This document shows positions 1-7,992 of a stretch of 57,620 bases of DNA, one piece after another; positions within the stretch are counted from its first letter, which is position 1; every line of letters begins with the position of its first letter. The translations under genes were made by a program, and so were the position numbers. Below the pieces are notes generated by a model. That model saw only the letters and a program-made list of their open reading frames with translations, had not been told where the DNA came from and searched no databases. Source of the stretch: an uncultured Christensenellaceae bacterium (GTDB taxonomy: Bacteria; Bacillota; Clostridia; Christensenellales; UBA3700); assembly GCA_910588015.1 (NCBI GenBank), contig CAJUOK010000002.1, positions 28,930 through 86,549 on the forward strand. Direction: 5' to 3'.

Positions 1-2
1 AA

Positions 3-2894
3 GAAGCAAAAGAGCTGATAGAATACCTTCAGCAAAATTTGGGCGACGAATACCTCGATTTTTACGCAGGTATAAGTTATCGCCACTGTCTCGTCGCGCA
101 CAACGCAAAGACGGGTACCAACTTTACTCCCCCTCACGATATTTCCGACAAGAAAATCACCGAATATCTGCCTACGGGCGAATACGGCGACATCTTTTTG
201 GATATTATGACGGATTCTTACAACTTGCTTAAAGACCATCCTATCAACAAGAAGCGTATGGAATCGGGACTCCGTCCCGCCAACAGCATATGGCTTTGGG
301 GAGAAGGCACGCGTCCCGAGCTTACTCCGTTTGAAGAAAAATACGGAATCAAAGGCGCGGTCATTTCGGCAGTCGATTTGATAAAAGGCATAGGCAAAGG
401 CGCCGGTATGAAAGTAATAGAGGTGGAAGGCGCAACGGGCACTTACAATACCAATTTCAAAGGCAAAGCTCAAGCGGCAATCGACGCGCTTAAAGAAGGA
501 TACGATTATGTATATATCCATATGGAAGCGCCCGACGAATGCGGACATCAAGGCGACGCCGAAAATAAAGTCAAATCTATAGAGCTTATCGACTCCATTG
601 TAGTCAAATATATCAAAGAACAGCTTGATACGATGAACGAGGACTATAAGATACTCATAGCTCCCGACCATCCTACTCCGCTGGCTTTAAAAACGCATAC
701 GAGCGACCCCGTTCCGTTTATGATTTATACACATAAATTCGGCAAGGCGGAAAACCAAGACGACGGCTTGGCATACAGCGAAGAAAACGCAGAAAAGACG
801 GGTATTTCTTATGCGTCTGGCGCAGAGTTGATGCAGGAATTCCTAAGCGATGAAAACGATAGCGAGCAAACGGAAGAAGAAAATACTCCCGCGGAACAAC
901 AAGAGAGCGAGGCTAAAGACGACTCTTCCGAAATTAAGGACGATAAAAAGAAAGAGGAAAAACAAAAAGACGATAAGCCAAAAGCTCAAAAGAAAAAACT
1001 CGGCAAAAAAGGCGTCATAGCCATAATCGCAAGCGTATGTCTCGTAGGCGTAATATTGGCTATAGTTCTCCCGATAGTATTTTTCCATCAACCGAGAATC
1101 TTTGTAAAAAGCGCAGATGATTTCGTAGCTTCCAAAGTAGGCGGACTCGACGATTATTTCTATGTTCTCGACAACAATATATCTTGCGACGAATTGATTT
1201 TCAACGATGAGAAGGCAAACATCTACAGCATCGACCTCAATAAACACACTTTGAGCGTAAAGAATAAATTCCAAATCAATTCTTCTGTCTCAGGCACTCT
1301 GTATATCGGAACAAGAAAAGGCAAAGAGTTCATAAAACACAAAAAATCCAATCTCAAAGCTGGCATAATTGAGATAGACGCTCCCAATATGGACGTCGTG
1401 CTTTTGGCAAACGTATCTTGCGAAATTCTTGATATTAATGCAAAATCATTGACGCTATACGATTACGACGGCGGCGAATCTTCAAAAATCGAAGCTAATC
1501 TCAGCGCGCAAAAAATAGTATTCGCAGGCAATATAACTGGCTTGACGACGAGTCAGATAAACGTTGTAGACTGCCCCGACGTCACCGTAGAAAGCGGCGT
1601 AAGCATCACCAATAATATTTGTCTCAAAAACAGCGCGTTGAGAGTAAAAGGCGGCAGTACCGTCGCAACATTAGACCTCGACGACGCTTCGACGGCAGTT
1701 GTTGAAGGCAATATTTCCAACACTATCACAGGCGGAAAGCAAGTAATAATGAAACCGGGACACTCCTGCCCGACGTATCAAAATATCAAAACTTTGGTCA
1801 TATTCAGAGACACAGATTCTCACCACTATATGACGGGTTGCGAAAACGTTATCTACGTCGAAAAACTTGCAACGCCTATCGATATAATAATCGAGGAGCG
1901 CAACAACAGAATATATTGCAAGGTTGCTCGTGTAAAATATGCAACGTCCTATAAGTTCGTAATCAGCGACGGCGAAACCGAACCGACGGAAATACACTTG
2001 CCCGACCAAGCTACCGCCGACCCCGAATACGACATTACGCAATACGTTTCCACTCCCGGAAAGAGCTACACCGTGACGGTTACTCCCGAAGGCAACTATT
2101 CCGACTCGCTTGAATTCGGAGAAATCGGCTCTTCCACCCTATACACCGACGGCGATTCGGTATCGGTAAAATACGACTACGTTATCACGTTGACAATGCC
2201 TACGGGTCTTGCGGTAACCACCTCTAAAGACGGTGAAATCTTGAAGACGACTTTTGAATTCAACAAGGTGCCCGACGCAACGTCATACAAAATATTTGTC
2301 GACGGCAATGAGATTAATTCTCCTAGCATAAACGACGACGGCAATAAACTATACGTCGACATCTCTCAATACGTCGGCAAAGTCGGAGACCACTCCGTCA
2401 GAGTTCAAGCTATTAATACTCAAAATCCCAATATTAAGGATTCGCCGGTATCTATGATAGCTCACTCCACGACCGAAAAACTTCAAGCTGTGGCAAAAGA
2501 AAGTCTCAATGCGACAATAAGCGAAGACGAAGGCTTGGCTGTAATTCACGCAAGCTGGCAGGCAGTTCAAAACGGATACGAATATCTCATACAATTGAGA
2601 ATTAACGGAACGGAAATAATTGAAATCGGCAGAACGTCTATTTTGACGGACGGCAAAGTCGGATACAGTATCAATTTCAAGGAATTGGGATTGGAATACG
2701 ACAGCAATATCGCTTTGAACGGCGGATATGAAATTATAGTCAAGGCAATAGGACACGGCTATTATATCTCCTCCGACGAAATAGATTGCAAAGCAGAGCT
2801 GTCGCAACCGCCGACAGACATCGGCAGCGGCTCTGTGGATAACGAAACCAATATACCCGGTTCGGGTTCTGTTACGAGCGGTAACGTCGCTTAA
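3..2894 (+). CDS. Phosphoglycerate mutase-like domain fused to membrane helix and FN3-like ectodomain (5' partial)
   Basis: The frame is open from the first bases of the window, so the N-terminus is missing; the TTG at 39 is probably an internal codon. Up to about 840 the protein matches the archaeal-type, 2,3-bisphosphoglycerate-independent phosphoglycerate mutase (alkaline phosphatase fold), which interconverts 3- and 2-phosphoglycerate. The signatures EAPDECGHQGD (about 525-557) and APDHPTP (about 660-680) are intact. A Glu/Lys/Asp-rich linker (about 845-1005) leads into one strong hydrophobic helix (about 1011-1080). About 600 residues follow: a beta-rich segment, then FN3-like modules (for example VPDATSYKIFVDGNEI near 2270) and a Gly/Ser-rich end. 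The normal family member is a soluble protein of about 400 residues. Seen: one uninterrupted frame. Inferred: cytosolic enzyme and extracellular C-terminus. A terminator follows at once. Confidence 0.8.
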   Translation, partial: EAKELIEYLQQNLGDEYLDFYAGISYRHCLVAHNAKTGTNFTPPHDISDKKITEYLPTGEYGDIFLDIMTDSYNLLKDHPINKKRMESGLRPANSIWLWGEGTRPELTPFEEKYGIKGAVISAVDLIKGIGKGAGMKVIEVEGATGTYNTNFKGKAQAAIDALKEGYDYVYIHMEAPDECGHQGDAENKVKSIELIDSIVVKYIKEQLDTMNEDYKILIAPDHPTPLALKTHTSDPVPFMIYTHKFGKAENQDDGLAYSEENAEKTGISYASGAELMQEFLSDENDSEQTEEENTPAEQQESEAKDDSSEIKDDKKKEEKQKDDKPKAQKKKLGKKGVIAIIASVCLVGVILAIVLPIVFFHQPRIFVKSADDFVASKVGGLDDYFYVLDNNISCDELIFNDEKANIYSIDLNKHTLSVKNKFQINSSVSGTLYIGTRKGKEFIKHKKSNLKAGIIEIDAPNMDVVLLANVSCEILDINAKSLTLYDYDGGESSKIEANLSAQKIVFAGNITGLTTSQINVVDCPDVTVESGVSITNNICLKNSALRVKGGSTVATLDLDDASTAVVEGNISNTITGGKQVIMKPGHSCPTYQNIKTLVIFRDTDSHHYMTGCENVIYVEKLATPIDIIIEERNNRIYCKVARVKYATSYKFVISDGETEPTEIHLPDQATADPEYDITQYVSTPGKSYTVTVTPEGNYSDSLEFGEIGSSTLYTDGDSVSVKYDYVITLTMPTGLAVTTSKDGEILKTTFEFNKVPDATSYKIFVDGNEINSPSINDDGNKLYVDISQYVGKVGDHSVRVQAINTQNPNIKDSPVSMIAHSTTEKLQAVAKESLNATISEDEGLAVIHASWQAVQNGYEYLIQLRINGTEIIEIGRTSILTDGKVGYSINFKELGLEYDSNIALNGGYEIIVKAIGHGYYISSDEIDCKAELSQPPTDIGSGSVDNETNIPGSGSVTSGNVA

Positions 2895-2908
2895 AATAAA
2901 ATATCTTT

Positions 2909-2936
2909 AAAACGGAAGCTGAAGCTTCCGTTTTTT
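2909..2936 (+). terminator. Rho-independent terminator after the phosphoglycerate mutase fusion
   Basis: Stem ACGGAAGCT/AGCTTCCGT with a GA loop, extended by flanking A/T pairs, followed by six T residues. It separates this gene from the two-component operon. Confidence 0.9.
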
Positions 2937-2957
2937 GTATAGATTTGCTTAAAACTA

Positions 2958-2986
2958 TTGAAAGTTAAGTAATTTTCTTATATAAT
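2958..2986 (+). promoter_or_regulatory. Sigma-A promoter of the two-component operon
   Basis: TTGAAA, 17-base spacer, TATAAT, placed 19 bases before the response regulator start and just after the preceding terminator. Confidence 0.75.
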
Positions 2987-3005
2987 TTATCTATTGGAGG
3001 ATATT

Positions 3006-3689
3006 ATGAGAATATTGTTGGTGGAAGATTCTTTAAGTCTTTGCGAAGCGTTGAGCACCGTTTTGCAAAATGAAAAATACGAAGTTCAGGTCGCAAACGA
3101 CGGCGAAGCCGGCTTGCAACTGGCTGTGTCGAACATATTTGACCTTGTTATATTAGACGTGATGATGCCCAAGAAAAACGGCTTTGAAGTGTTGAGCGAA
3201 ATGCGCAACCGCAAAATATCTACTCCTGTAATAATGCTGACTGCCCTTTCGCAGGAATATAACAAAGTCAAGGGGCTCGATTTGGGAGCCGACGACTATT
3301 TGCCAAAACCTTTTTCTACAGCCGAACTTTTGGCAAGAATAAGAGCTCTTTTGAGAAGAAAGAGCGACGCAACGCCCGACAATATCATAACTTACGGCAA
3401 CGTAGGTCTCAATTTATCCACTCTGCAACTGTCCAATCAAAGCGAAAACAAAAGCGTAAAACTCTCGCAAAAAGAATTCGATATTATGCGATACTTTTTC
3501 GAAAGACCGCGTCACGTTGCGGAAAAAGAACCCTTAATAAACAAAGTTTGGGGATTTGACAACGACTTCGAATCCAATTCTTTAGAAGTGTTTATTTTTT
3601 TTTTGAGAAAAAAATTATCATACGTCAACGCAGATTTTGCAATCAATTCAGTAAGAGGCGTGGGCTATCAACTTACCTCTAAAAACTGA
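3006..3689 (+). CDS. OmpR-family response regulator
   Basis: A 227-residue two-domain regulator. The receiver domain (residues 1-115) has the acidic pair E7/D8, phospho-acceptor D51 in the run LVILDVMMP, T79 and K101 in YLPKPF. The C-terminal winged-helix DNA-binding domain (about 130-225) ends in the usual RGVGYQL strand. I chose the ATG at 3006 because TTGGAGGA lies six bases upstream; a TTG at 2994 would fall inside that ribosome binding site. The stop overlaps the kinase ATG by one base, so the pair is translationally coupled. A run of ten T residues (3595-3604) lies inside the DNA-binding domain. The target genes cannot be read from this window. Confidence 0.96.
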   Translation: MRILLVEDSLSLCEALSTVLQNEKYEVQVANDGEAGLQLAVSNIFDLVILDVMMPKKNGFEVLSEMRNRKISTPVIMLTALSQEYNKVKGLDLGADDYLPKPFSTAELLARIRALLRRKSDATPDNIITYGNVGLNLSTLQLSNQSENKSVKLSQKEFDIMRYFFERPRHVAEKEPLINKVWGFDNDFESNSLEVFIFFLRKKLSYVNADFAINSVRGVGYQLTSKN

Positions 3690-4978
3690 TGGACGAGAAA
3701 GTTTTTAAACGTCTGCAACGCAAATTCTTTTACGTTCCGCTGTCAATAGGTTGGGCGCTCGTTATTATCGCCTGCCTATTGGTGTATCTTGTCTCGAGAG
3801 TTCAGACAATCACGGACATAGAAAACGATATCTTAAAAGCGGCCGCGGGTCCTTATTTCCAAAGCGACAACTATGTTTATGTCATAGAGGTAGAAAATCA
3901 CGCGCCGACGACCTACTATTCCCCTGACTACTTTACTGCGGACGAAATCCAATTCGTAGTAAATCGCGTTACCGACAAGACCGCGCAATCTACAAATTTT
4001 TCTCACGGTCAACGCAGATATCTATATATAAGCAATCCAATCACACAAAGCGGAAGACCTGCCGTAAAGTATACGATAATGGATTGTACCAAATCGTATA
4101 ATTATCTAAAAACGTTGGGCGTTACTTTGATATGTATATCTATTGTGGGAATGTTGGCGATATTTTTATTTTTCTATTATTTTGCCAAACACGCGATAAA
4201 ACCTGTCAGACAATCTTTTTTGCGACAGCAAGAGCTTATTGCCAACGCTTCTCACGAATTAAAAACGCCGCTTACGGTTGCAAAAACCAATCTCGAACTT
4301 ATCACAGGCAACCCGTCGTCCACCGTAAAAGACAATACAAAGTGGCTGGATTCGGCTCAATATCAAATCAGCCGTATGCATTCGCTTATACTCGATATGT
4401 TGGAATTGACAAAATACGACGCGGACAGAATAAATCAAGAACGGACGGAACTCAAAATAAACGATATAGTAGAAGGTATGACTTTGTCATTCGAAGCCAT
4501 ATGTTACGAAAAATCCGTCACGTTGGACTATTCATTCGACCGCGACGTAGTAGTATACGCTACGCAAGCGGAAATTGAAAAGATTGTCGGCATATTGATT
4601 GACAATGCTATAAAATATACTCCCACCAACGGCAAAATCACTTTGCGGCTTCAAAAAACTCGCCGCCACGCGATAATCGCCGTTACAAACACAGGAGTGG
4701 GCATCGAACAGGAAAAAATCGACCATATCTTCGACAGATTTTATAAAGTCGATTCTTCGCATAAAGAGACCAAGAATTCTTTCGGTTTGGGATTGAGCAT
4801 TGCCAAATCAATCGTAAACTCTCTCAAAGGCAATATAAAATGCGAAAGCAAATTGGATAAATATACGCGTTTTACAATAGAACTGCCTTTATATAATCAA
4901 GAATTTACGTTGCGTTCAAAACACGAAAAACATAAAAAGTCAAGTCAAAAACTTAGCGACGAAAGCAAATCGCTATAA
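3689..4978 (+). CDS. Sensor histidine kinase (HisKA/HATPase)
   Basis: A 429-residue membrane kinase that should phosphorylate the response regulator encoded just upstream. There are two membrane helices (about residues 16-37 and 143-167) enclosing an external sensor loop of about 105 residues. The H-box is ASHELKTPLT with phospho-acceptor H189. Further on come the N-box IDNAIKYTP, the G1 box GVGIEQ, the F-box IFDRFYK and the G2 box GLGLSIAK, all intact. A lysine/serine-rich tail ends the protein. The external loop resembles no domain I recognise, so the signal is unknown. The last six bases overlap the convergent methyltransferase gene, with no hairpin between them. Confidence 0.96.
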   Translation: MDEKVFKRLQRKFFYVPLSIGWALVIIACLLVYLVSRVQTITDIENDILKAAAGPYFQSDNYVYVIEVENHAPTTYYSPDYFTADEIQFVVNRVTDKTAQSTNFSHGQRRYLYISNPITQSGRPAVKYTIMDCTKSYNYLKTLGVTLICISIVGMLAIFLFFYYFAKHAIKPVRQSFLRQQELIANASHELKTPLTVAKTNLELITGNPSSTVKDNTKWLDSAQYQISRMHSLILDMLELTKYDADRINQERTELKINDIVEGMTLSFEAICYEKSVTLDYSFDRDVVVYATQAEIEKIVGILIDNAIKYTPTNGKITLRLQKTRRHAIIAVTNTGVGIEQEKIDHIFDRFYKVDSSHKETKNSFGLGLSIAKSIVNSLKGNIKCESKLDKYTRFTIELPLYNQEFTLRSKHEKHKKSSQKLSDESKSL

Positions 4979-5821
4979 ATAATATTTTATGGTCTTTTCT
5001 ATCCAATAATCAAATTCAGTCAAGCTAAACCTTGATTGAATTTTTTTAAACTTGCGATATATCTCCCTTCCGTCTCCCGCGTCGTGATATATATCGACGA
5101 ACGCGTAATCGAATTCTCCGTCGCGCACACCGTTCAAATAATCGTACGCGTCGCTCAAAACTATTTTGACCTTATCTTTTTGAGAAAACTGCGGCAAAAT
5201 AATTTCGTTAAACAGTTTTATCACGCTTTTGTCCTTCTCAACGACCGTTACGCTCTCAACTTCTTCTTTTAGAGAACACATATAAGCAAAATATCCAAGT
5301 CCCAAGCCGAAAGTAAGCACTTTGCCTTTTGCACTTTCAACCGGTAATTTCATAGTATTTATTTCATTGGGAGTCACGCTCATCCACAGCGCGCCGTTTT
5401 GATATACTGCGGGAAATTGGAATTCTTCGTTAAAATATCCCAACTGAGGCAACACCTTGAGCGAGTCGTATACAAAATCGTCTCTCACAAAGATTTCGTA
5501 AGGCGCATAGCAATCTTTTTTTAATTCCCATTCTCCGCAAACGGCGTTGTCAAACGATATATCTTTATAGTAAGCGTCGGCAATATAGTCTTTGATATAA
5601 AGCTCTTTAAGCATATACGGCAGATATTCTTTTTGCAAAAACAAATCCAAATCAAGATAGCCGGCAAAAAGCAACTCGACGGCTTTGGATTGACTCACTC
5701 CGCAATCGCTTACCTTTTTCACTTGATGTATGTCTATTGATTTCTCTCCGAAATTGAGATAACAGCTGATTCTTTGCAAAATCTCTTCGTTACACTTTTC
5801 CCAATCGACTGCTTTTTCCAT
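4973..5821 (-). CDS. SAM-dependent methyltransferase-like protein
   Basis: 282 residues. The second half carries a Rossmann methyltransferase core of the spermidine-synthase type: glycine-rich motif I LTFGLGLGYFAY, the acidic strand end VTVVEKDKS that would hold the SAM ribose, and the later strand DYAFVDIYHD. The N-terminal 130 residues match nothing I know. No substrate can be assigned. The ATG at 5821 has no Shine-Dalgarno sequence upstream (the leader is A/T only), so expression may be low or the transcript nearly leaderless. The 3' end overlaps the histidine kinase gene tail-to-tail. Confidence 0.75.
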   Translation of the reverse strand: MEKAVDWEKCNEEILQRISCYLNFGEKSIDIHQVKKVSDCGVSQSKAVELLFAGYLDLDLFLQKEYLPYMLKELYIKDYIADAYYKDISFDNAVCGEWELKKDCYAPYEIFVRDDFVYDSLKVLPQLGYFNEEFQFPAVYQNGALWMSVTPNEINTMKLPVESAKGKVLTFGLGLGYFAYMCSLKEEVESVTVVEKDKSVIKLFNEIILPQFSQKDKVKIVLSDAYDYLNGVRDGEFDYAFVDIYHDAGDGREIYRKFKKIQSRFSLTEFDYWIEKTIKYYL

Positions 5822-5925
5822 ATAAATATTTTAACACAATAAGAGCTTTATTGCACGCAATAATCGTCAAATTGCATTTTATTACAATATAATATTGCCA
5901 AATTATAGATTTTTCGCAAAATAGG

Positions 5926-5954
5926 TATACAAACTATTGCCGATATAGTATAAT
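5926..5954 (+). promoter_or_regulatory. Probable promoter of the glycosyltransferase gene
   Basis: TATACA, 17-base spacer, TATAAT, 33 bases before the ATG. The -35 box matches only four of six consensus positions. Confidence 0.5.
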
Positions 5955-5986
5955 GTTTGTGAATAATCAGGAGTTGACAGTTTATA

Positions 5987-7462
5987 ATGTGGCACGTTGA
6001 TTTATACAATATTTTATTTACAGCCAACAACATAATATTGACAATCATAGGAATACCTTTTATGCTCCAACTTGTCTTTATGCTGTTGTTTTGGCTTCCT
6101 AAAAAAACATTTCCCGTAAGCGAGAAAAAAGGACGGATATGCATATTCATCCCCGCTCACAACGAAGGAGACGTGATTTACGATACCGTAAAGAGATTGT
6201 ATGAATTGCAAAAATATCCCAAAGAACTCTTCGACGTATACGTCGTCGCGCACAACTGCTCTGACGATACCGCTGAAAAAGCAAGGGAAGCCGGAGCTAC
6301 GGTATTCGTATTAGACGACCCCGACACTTCGCGTCATATAGCAAGTTATGCTCTTAAATACGGCTATGAGCAGATACTTGCAAGCGGCGAAGAATACGAT
6401 TTCGTGATAAGATTCGACGCGGACAATCACGCCAACGACGACTTCTTATCCCTAATGAACGACGCTTATCAGGCAGGCTGCAAAATCGCCCGTCCTTACG
6501 AAAGCGCGCTGAATATGACGCAAAATCAATTTACGAAGACCTGCGGACTTTATTATACTTTCGACAGCAGATTCTCATCGCGCGTCAGAGAGAGAATACA
6601 CATAGACGCTCACGTTAACGGTCCCGGAAGTATGGTGGCTTTTGAAATAATAAAAAATATCGGCGGATACGATACTACTTCGATAACCGAAGACACCGAA
6701 TTTATATTCAAAAGAATGTTGGAAGGCTACCGCTGTCACTACGTCGAAGACGCAATTGTATACGAAGACCTTCCATCGACTTTCAACGACACCTTTGCGC
6801 GCAATAAACGTATTGCGTCGGGCAATATTAGATTGCTTGGAAAATACTCGGGCAAAATGATAGGCAAATTTTTCCGCACGTTCAACTTTAGTTATATAGA
6901 ACAGTTGATGACTTATTTCTTCAACATTATCTGTATTGTGCTGTGCACTTGGATTCCTATGTTTTACGTCTACAACTTCGCGTATCTTTTCGGTATGGGA
7001 TATATTTCGGACGAAGCCGCGCGCGTTGCGGGAATCAACGCTATGGGAGCAAACAACCAATTGATATTGATAGGGATAATACTGCTTGTGCTCTTTTTGC
7101 TTGCAGGCATAGGACAAGGCTCTTTGCTTGTGCTTCTCGACTATAAAAAGCTCGGAGCAAAGAACAGACGACAGCTTATGGGCGGCGCGTTGCTCTTCCC
7201 TATGTTTACGGTAATATATTGCTTTACTATGTTTATAGGAGCATTTTGCAAACCCAAATGGACGAAGATTAACCGTAACGCAGACGATTACGCGAATAAA
7301 TTATCCGACTTGCCCAACTCTCCAAACGACCAATCGTTATCGCAAGAAATAAACGACGAACAACCTCAATCCGACAATGAAGTTACCACCGATGAAATCA
7401 TAACAATCGACGATTCGGAAGCGAAAGCGACTTCGGATATTAGCGAACGTGATAATAAATAA
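5987..7462 (+). CDS. Membrane family 2 glycosyltransferase
   Basis: A 491-residue processive-type GT2 enzyme resembling cellulose/hyaluronan synthase-like proteins. An N-terminal membrane helix (about 14-38) precedes the catalytic domain. That domain has IPAHNE (about 54-59), the DxD motif in RFDADNHA (D144, D146), the TED acceptor motif (E235, D236) and RNKRIASG where family members have Q/RxxRW. Three hydrophobic segments follow (about 305-335, 357-380, 398-420), then a 65-residue tail rich in Asp, Glu, Asn and Ser. CAGGAG lies 13 bases before the ATG. The enzyme probably moves a nucleotide-sugar-derived residue across or onto the membrane; sugar and acceptor are unknown. It stands alone between a promoter and a terminator, with no PilZ domain or partner subunit nearby. 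Confidence 0.88.
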   Translation: MWHVDLYNILFTANNIILTIIGIPFMLQLVFMLLFWLPKKTFPVSEKKGRICIFIPAHNEGDVIYDTVKRLYELQKYPKELFDVYVVAHNCSDDTAEKAREAGATVFVLDDPDTSRHIASYALKYGYEQILASGEEYDFVIRFDADNHANDDFLSLMNDAYQAGCKIARPYESALNMTQNQFTKTCGLYYTFDSRFSSRVRERIHIDAHVNGPGSMVAFEIIKNIGGYDTTSITEDTEFIFKRMLEGYRCHYVEDAIVYEDLPSTFNDTFARNKRIASGNIRLLGKYSGKMIGKFFRTFNFSYIEQLMTYFFNIICIVLCTWIPMFYVYNFAYLFGMGYISDEAARVAGINAMGANNQLILIGIILLVLFLLAGIGQGSLLVLLDYKKLGAKNRRQLMGGALLFPMFTVIYCFTMFIGAFCKPKWTKINRNADDYANKLSDLPNSPNDQSLSQEINDEQPQSDNEVTTDEIITIDDSEAKATSDISERDNK

Positions 7463-7480
7463 ATTGCATTATGGTAAAAA

Positions 7481-7511
7481 ATGCGCTCCTACTCAAAGGA
7501 GCGTATTTTTA
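7481..7511. terminator. Bidirectional terminator
   Basis: A ten-base stem, ATGCGCTCCT/AGGAGCGTAT with one G-T pair, flanked by A5 on the left and T5 on the right. It lies between the convergent glycosyltransferase and GNAT genes. Confidence 0.85.
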
Positions 7512-7514
7512 TTG

Positions 7515-7952
7515 TTATTTATCAAAGTATTTTATCATAAATCTAGGCTTATACTCTTCGTATCCTTGCTTGGCATAAAAATTATACGACTCGTAAAAAT
7601 ATTTATATTCCCCCAAATGCGCGCTTGCCGACTTCTTGCCTAATGATTTAAGATAATTTTCCGCATAAGTCAACATAGCCGTGCCTATGCCGCGTCTTTT
7701 CATATCGGCTTTGACGAAAAATCTGTGGAGTCTCGCTTCGCCGTATGGCAAAGAATTAAATCCCAAAGAAGCAACAACTCTTTGGTTTTCGTCTATAGCC
7801 AACCAAAACATATCCCCTTTTTGCAAATAATTGCCGTTGACGTCCAGCAAGTCTTCGTTAAGCGAAGGGATTTTTCCCAACGCGTCTTTTGCTTGCAAAA
7901 TCATAAAAAGCATATCGTCTCTGTATTTGTCATCGTATCGAATTATCTTCAT
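7515..7952 (-). CDS. GNAT-family N-acetyltransferase
   Basis: A 145-residue single-domain acetyltransferase. The acetyl-CoA binding motif A is visible as RFFVKADMKRRGIGTAML (the R/QxxGxG loop), and a C-terminal YNFYAKQGY segment is typical of the family. The acceptor is unknown. I chose the ATG at 7952; the longer frame would need the TTG at 7964, which lies in the base of a hairpin. No ribosome binding site is evident. It may be expressed by read-through from lacZ, 40 bases upstream. Confidence 0.85.
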   Translation of the reverse strand: MKIIRYDDKYRDDMLFMILQAKDALGKIPSLNEDLLDVNGNYLQKGDMFWLAIDENQRVVASLGFNSLPYGEARLHRFFVKADMKRRGIGTAMLTYAENYLKSLGKKSASAHLGEYKYFYESYNFYAKQGYEEYKPRFMIKYFDK

Positions 7953-7963
7953 TGTTATAAACA

Positions 7964-7986
7964 AGCGCCGACTTGAAGTCGGCGCT
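7964..7986 (-). terminator. Hairpin after lacZ, in front of the GNAT gene
   Basis: A perfect ten-base stem AGCGCCGACT/AGTCGGCGCT with a three-base loop. On the minus strand it is followed only by TGTTTATAAC, so termination may be incomplete and let the GNAT gene be read. Confidence 0.5.
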
Positions 7987-7992
7987 ATTCCT

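Noticed and set aside
843..1274. Minus-strand reading frame over the mutase linker
   Set aside because: A shadow of the Glu/Lys-rich linker and membrane helix; no ribosome binding site and low-complexity Phe/Leu/Tyr composition.
2994..3005. TTG start for the response regulator
   Set aside because: It lies inside the ribosome binding site that serves the ATG at 3006.
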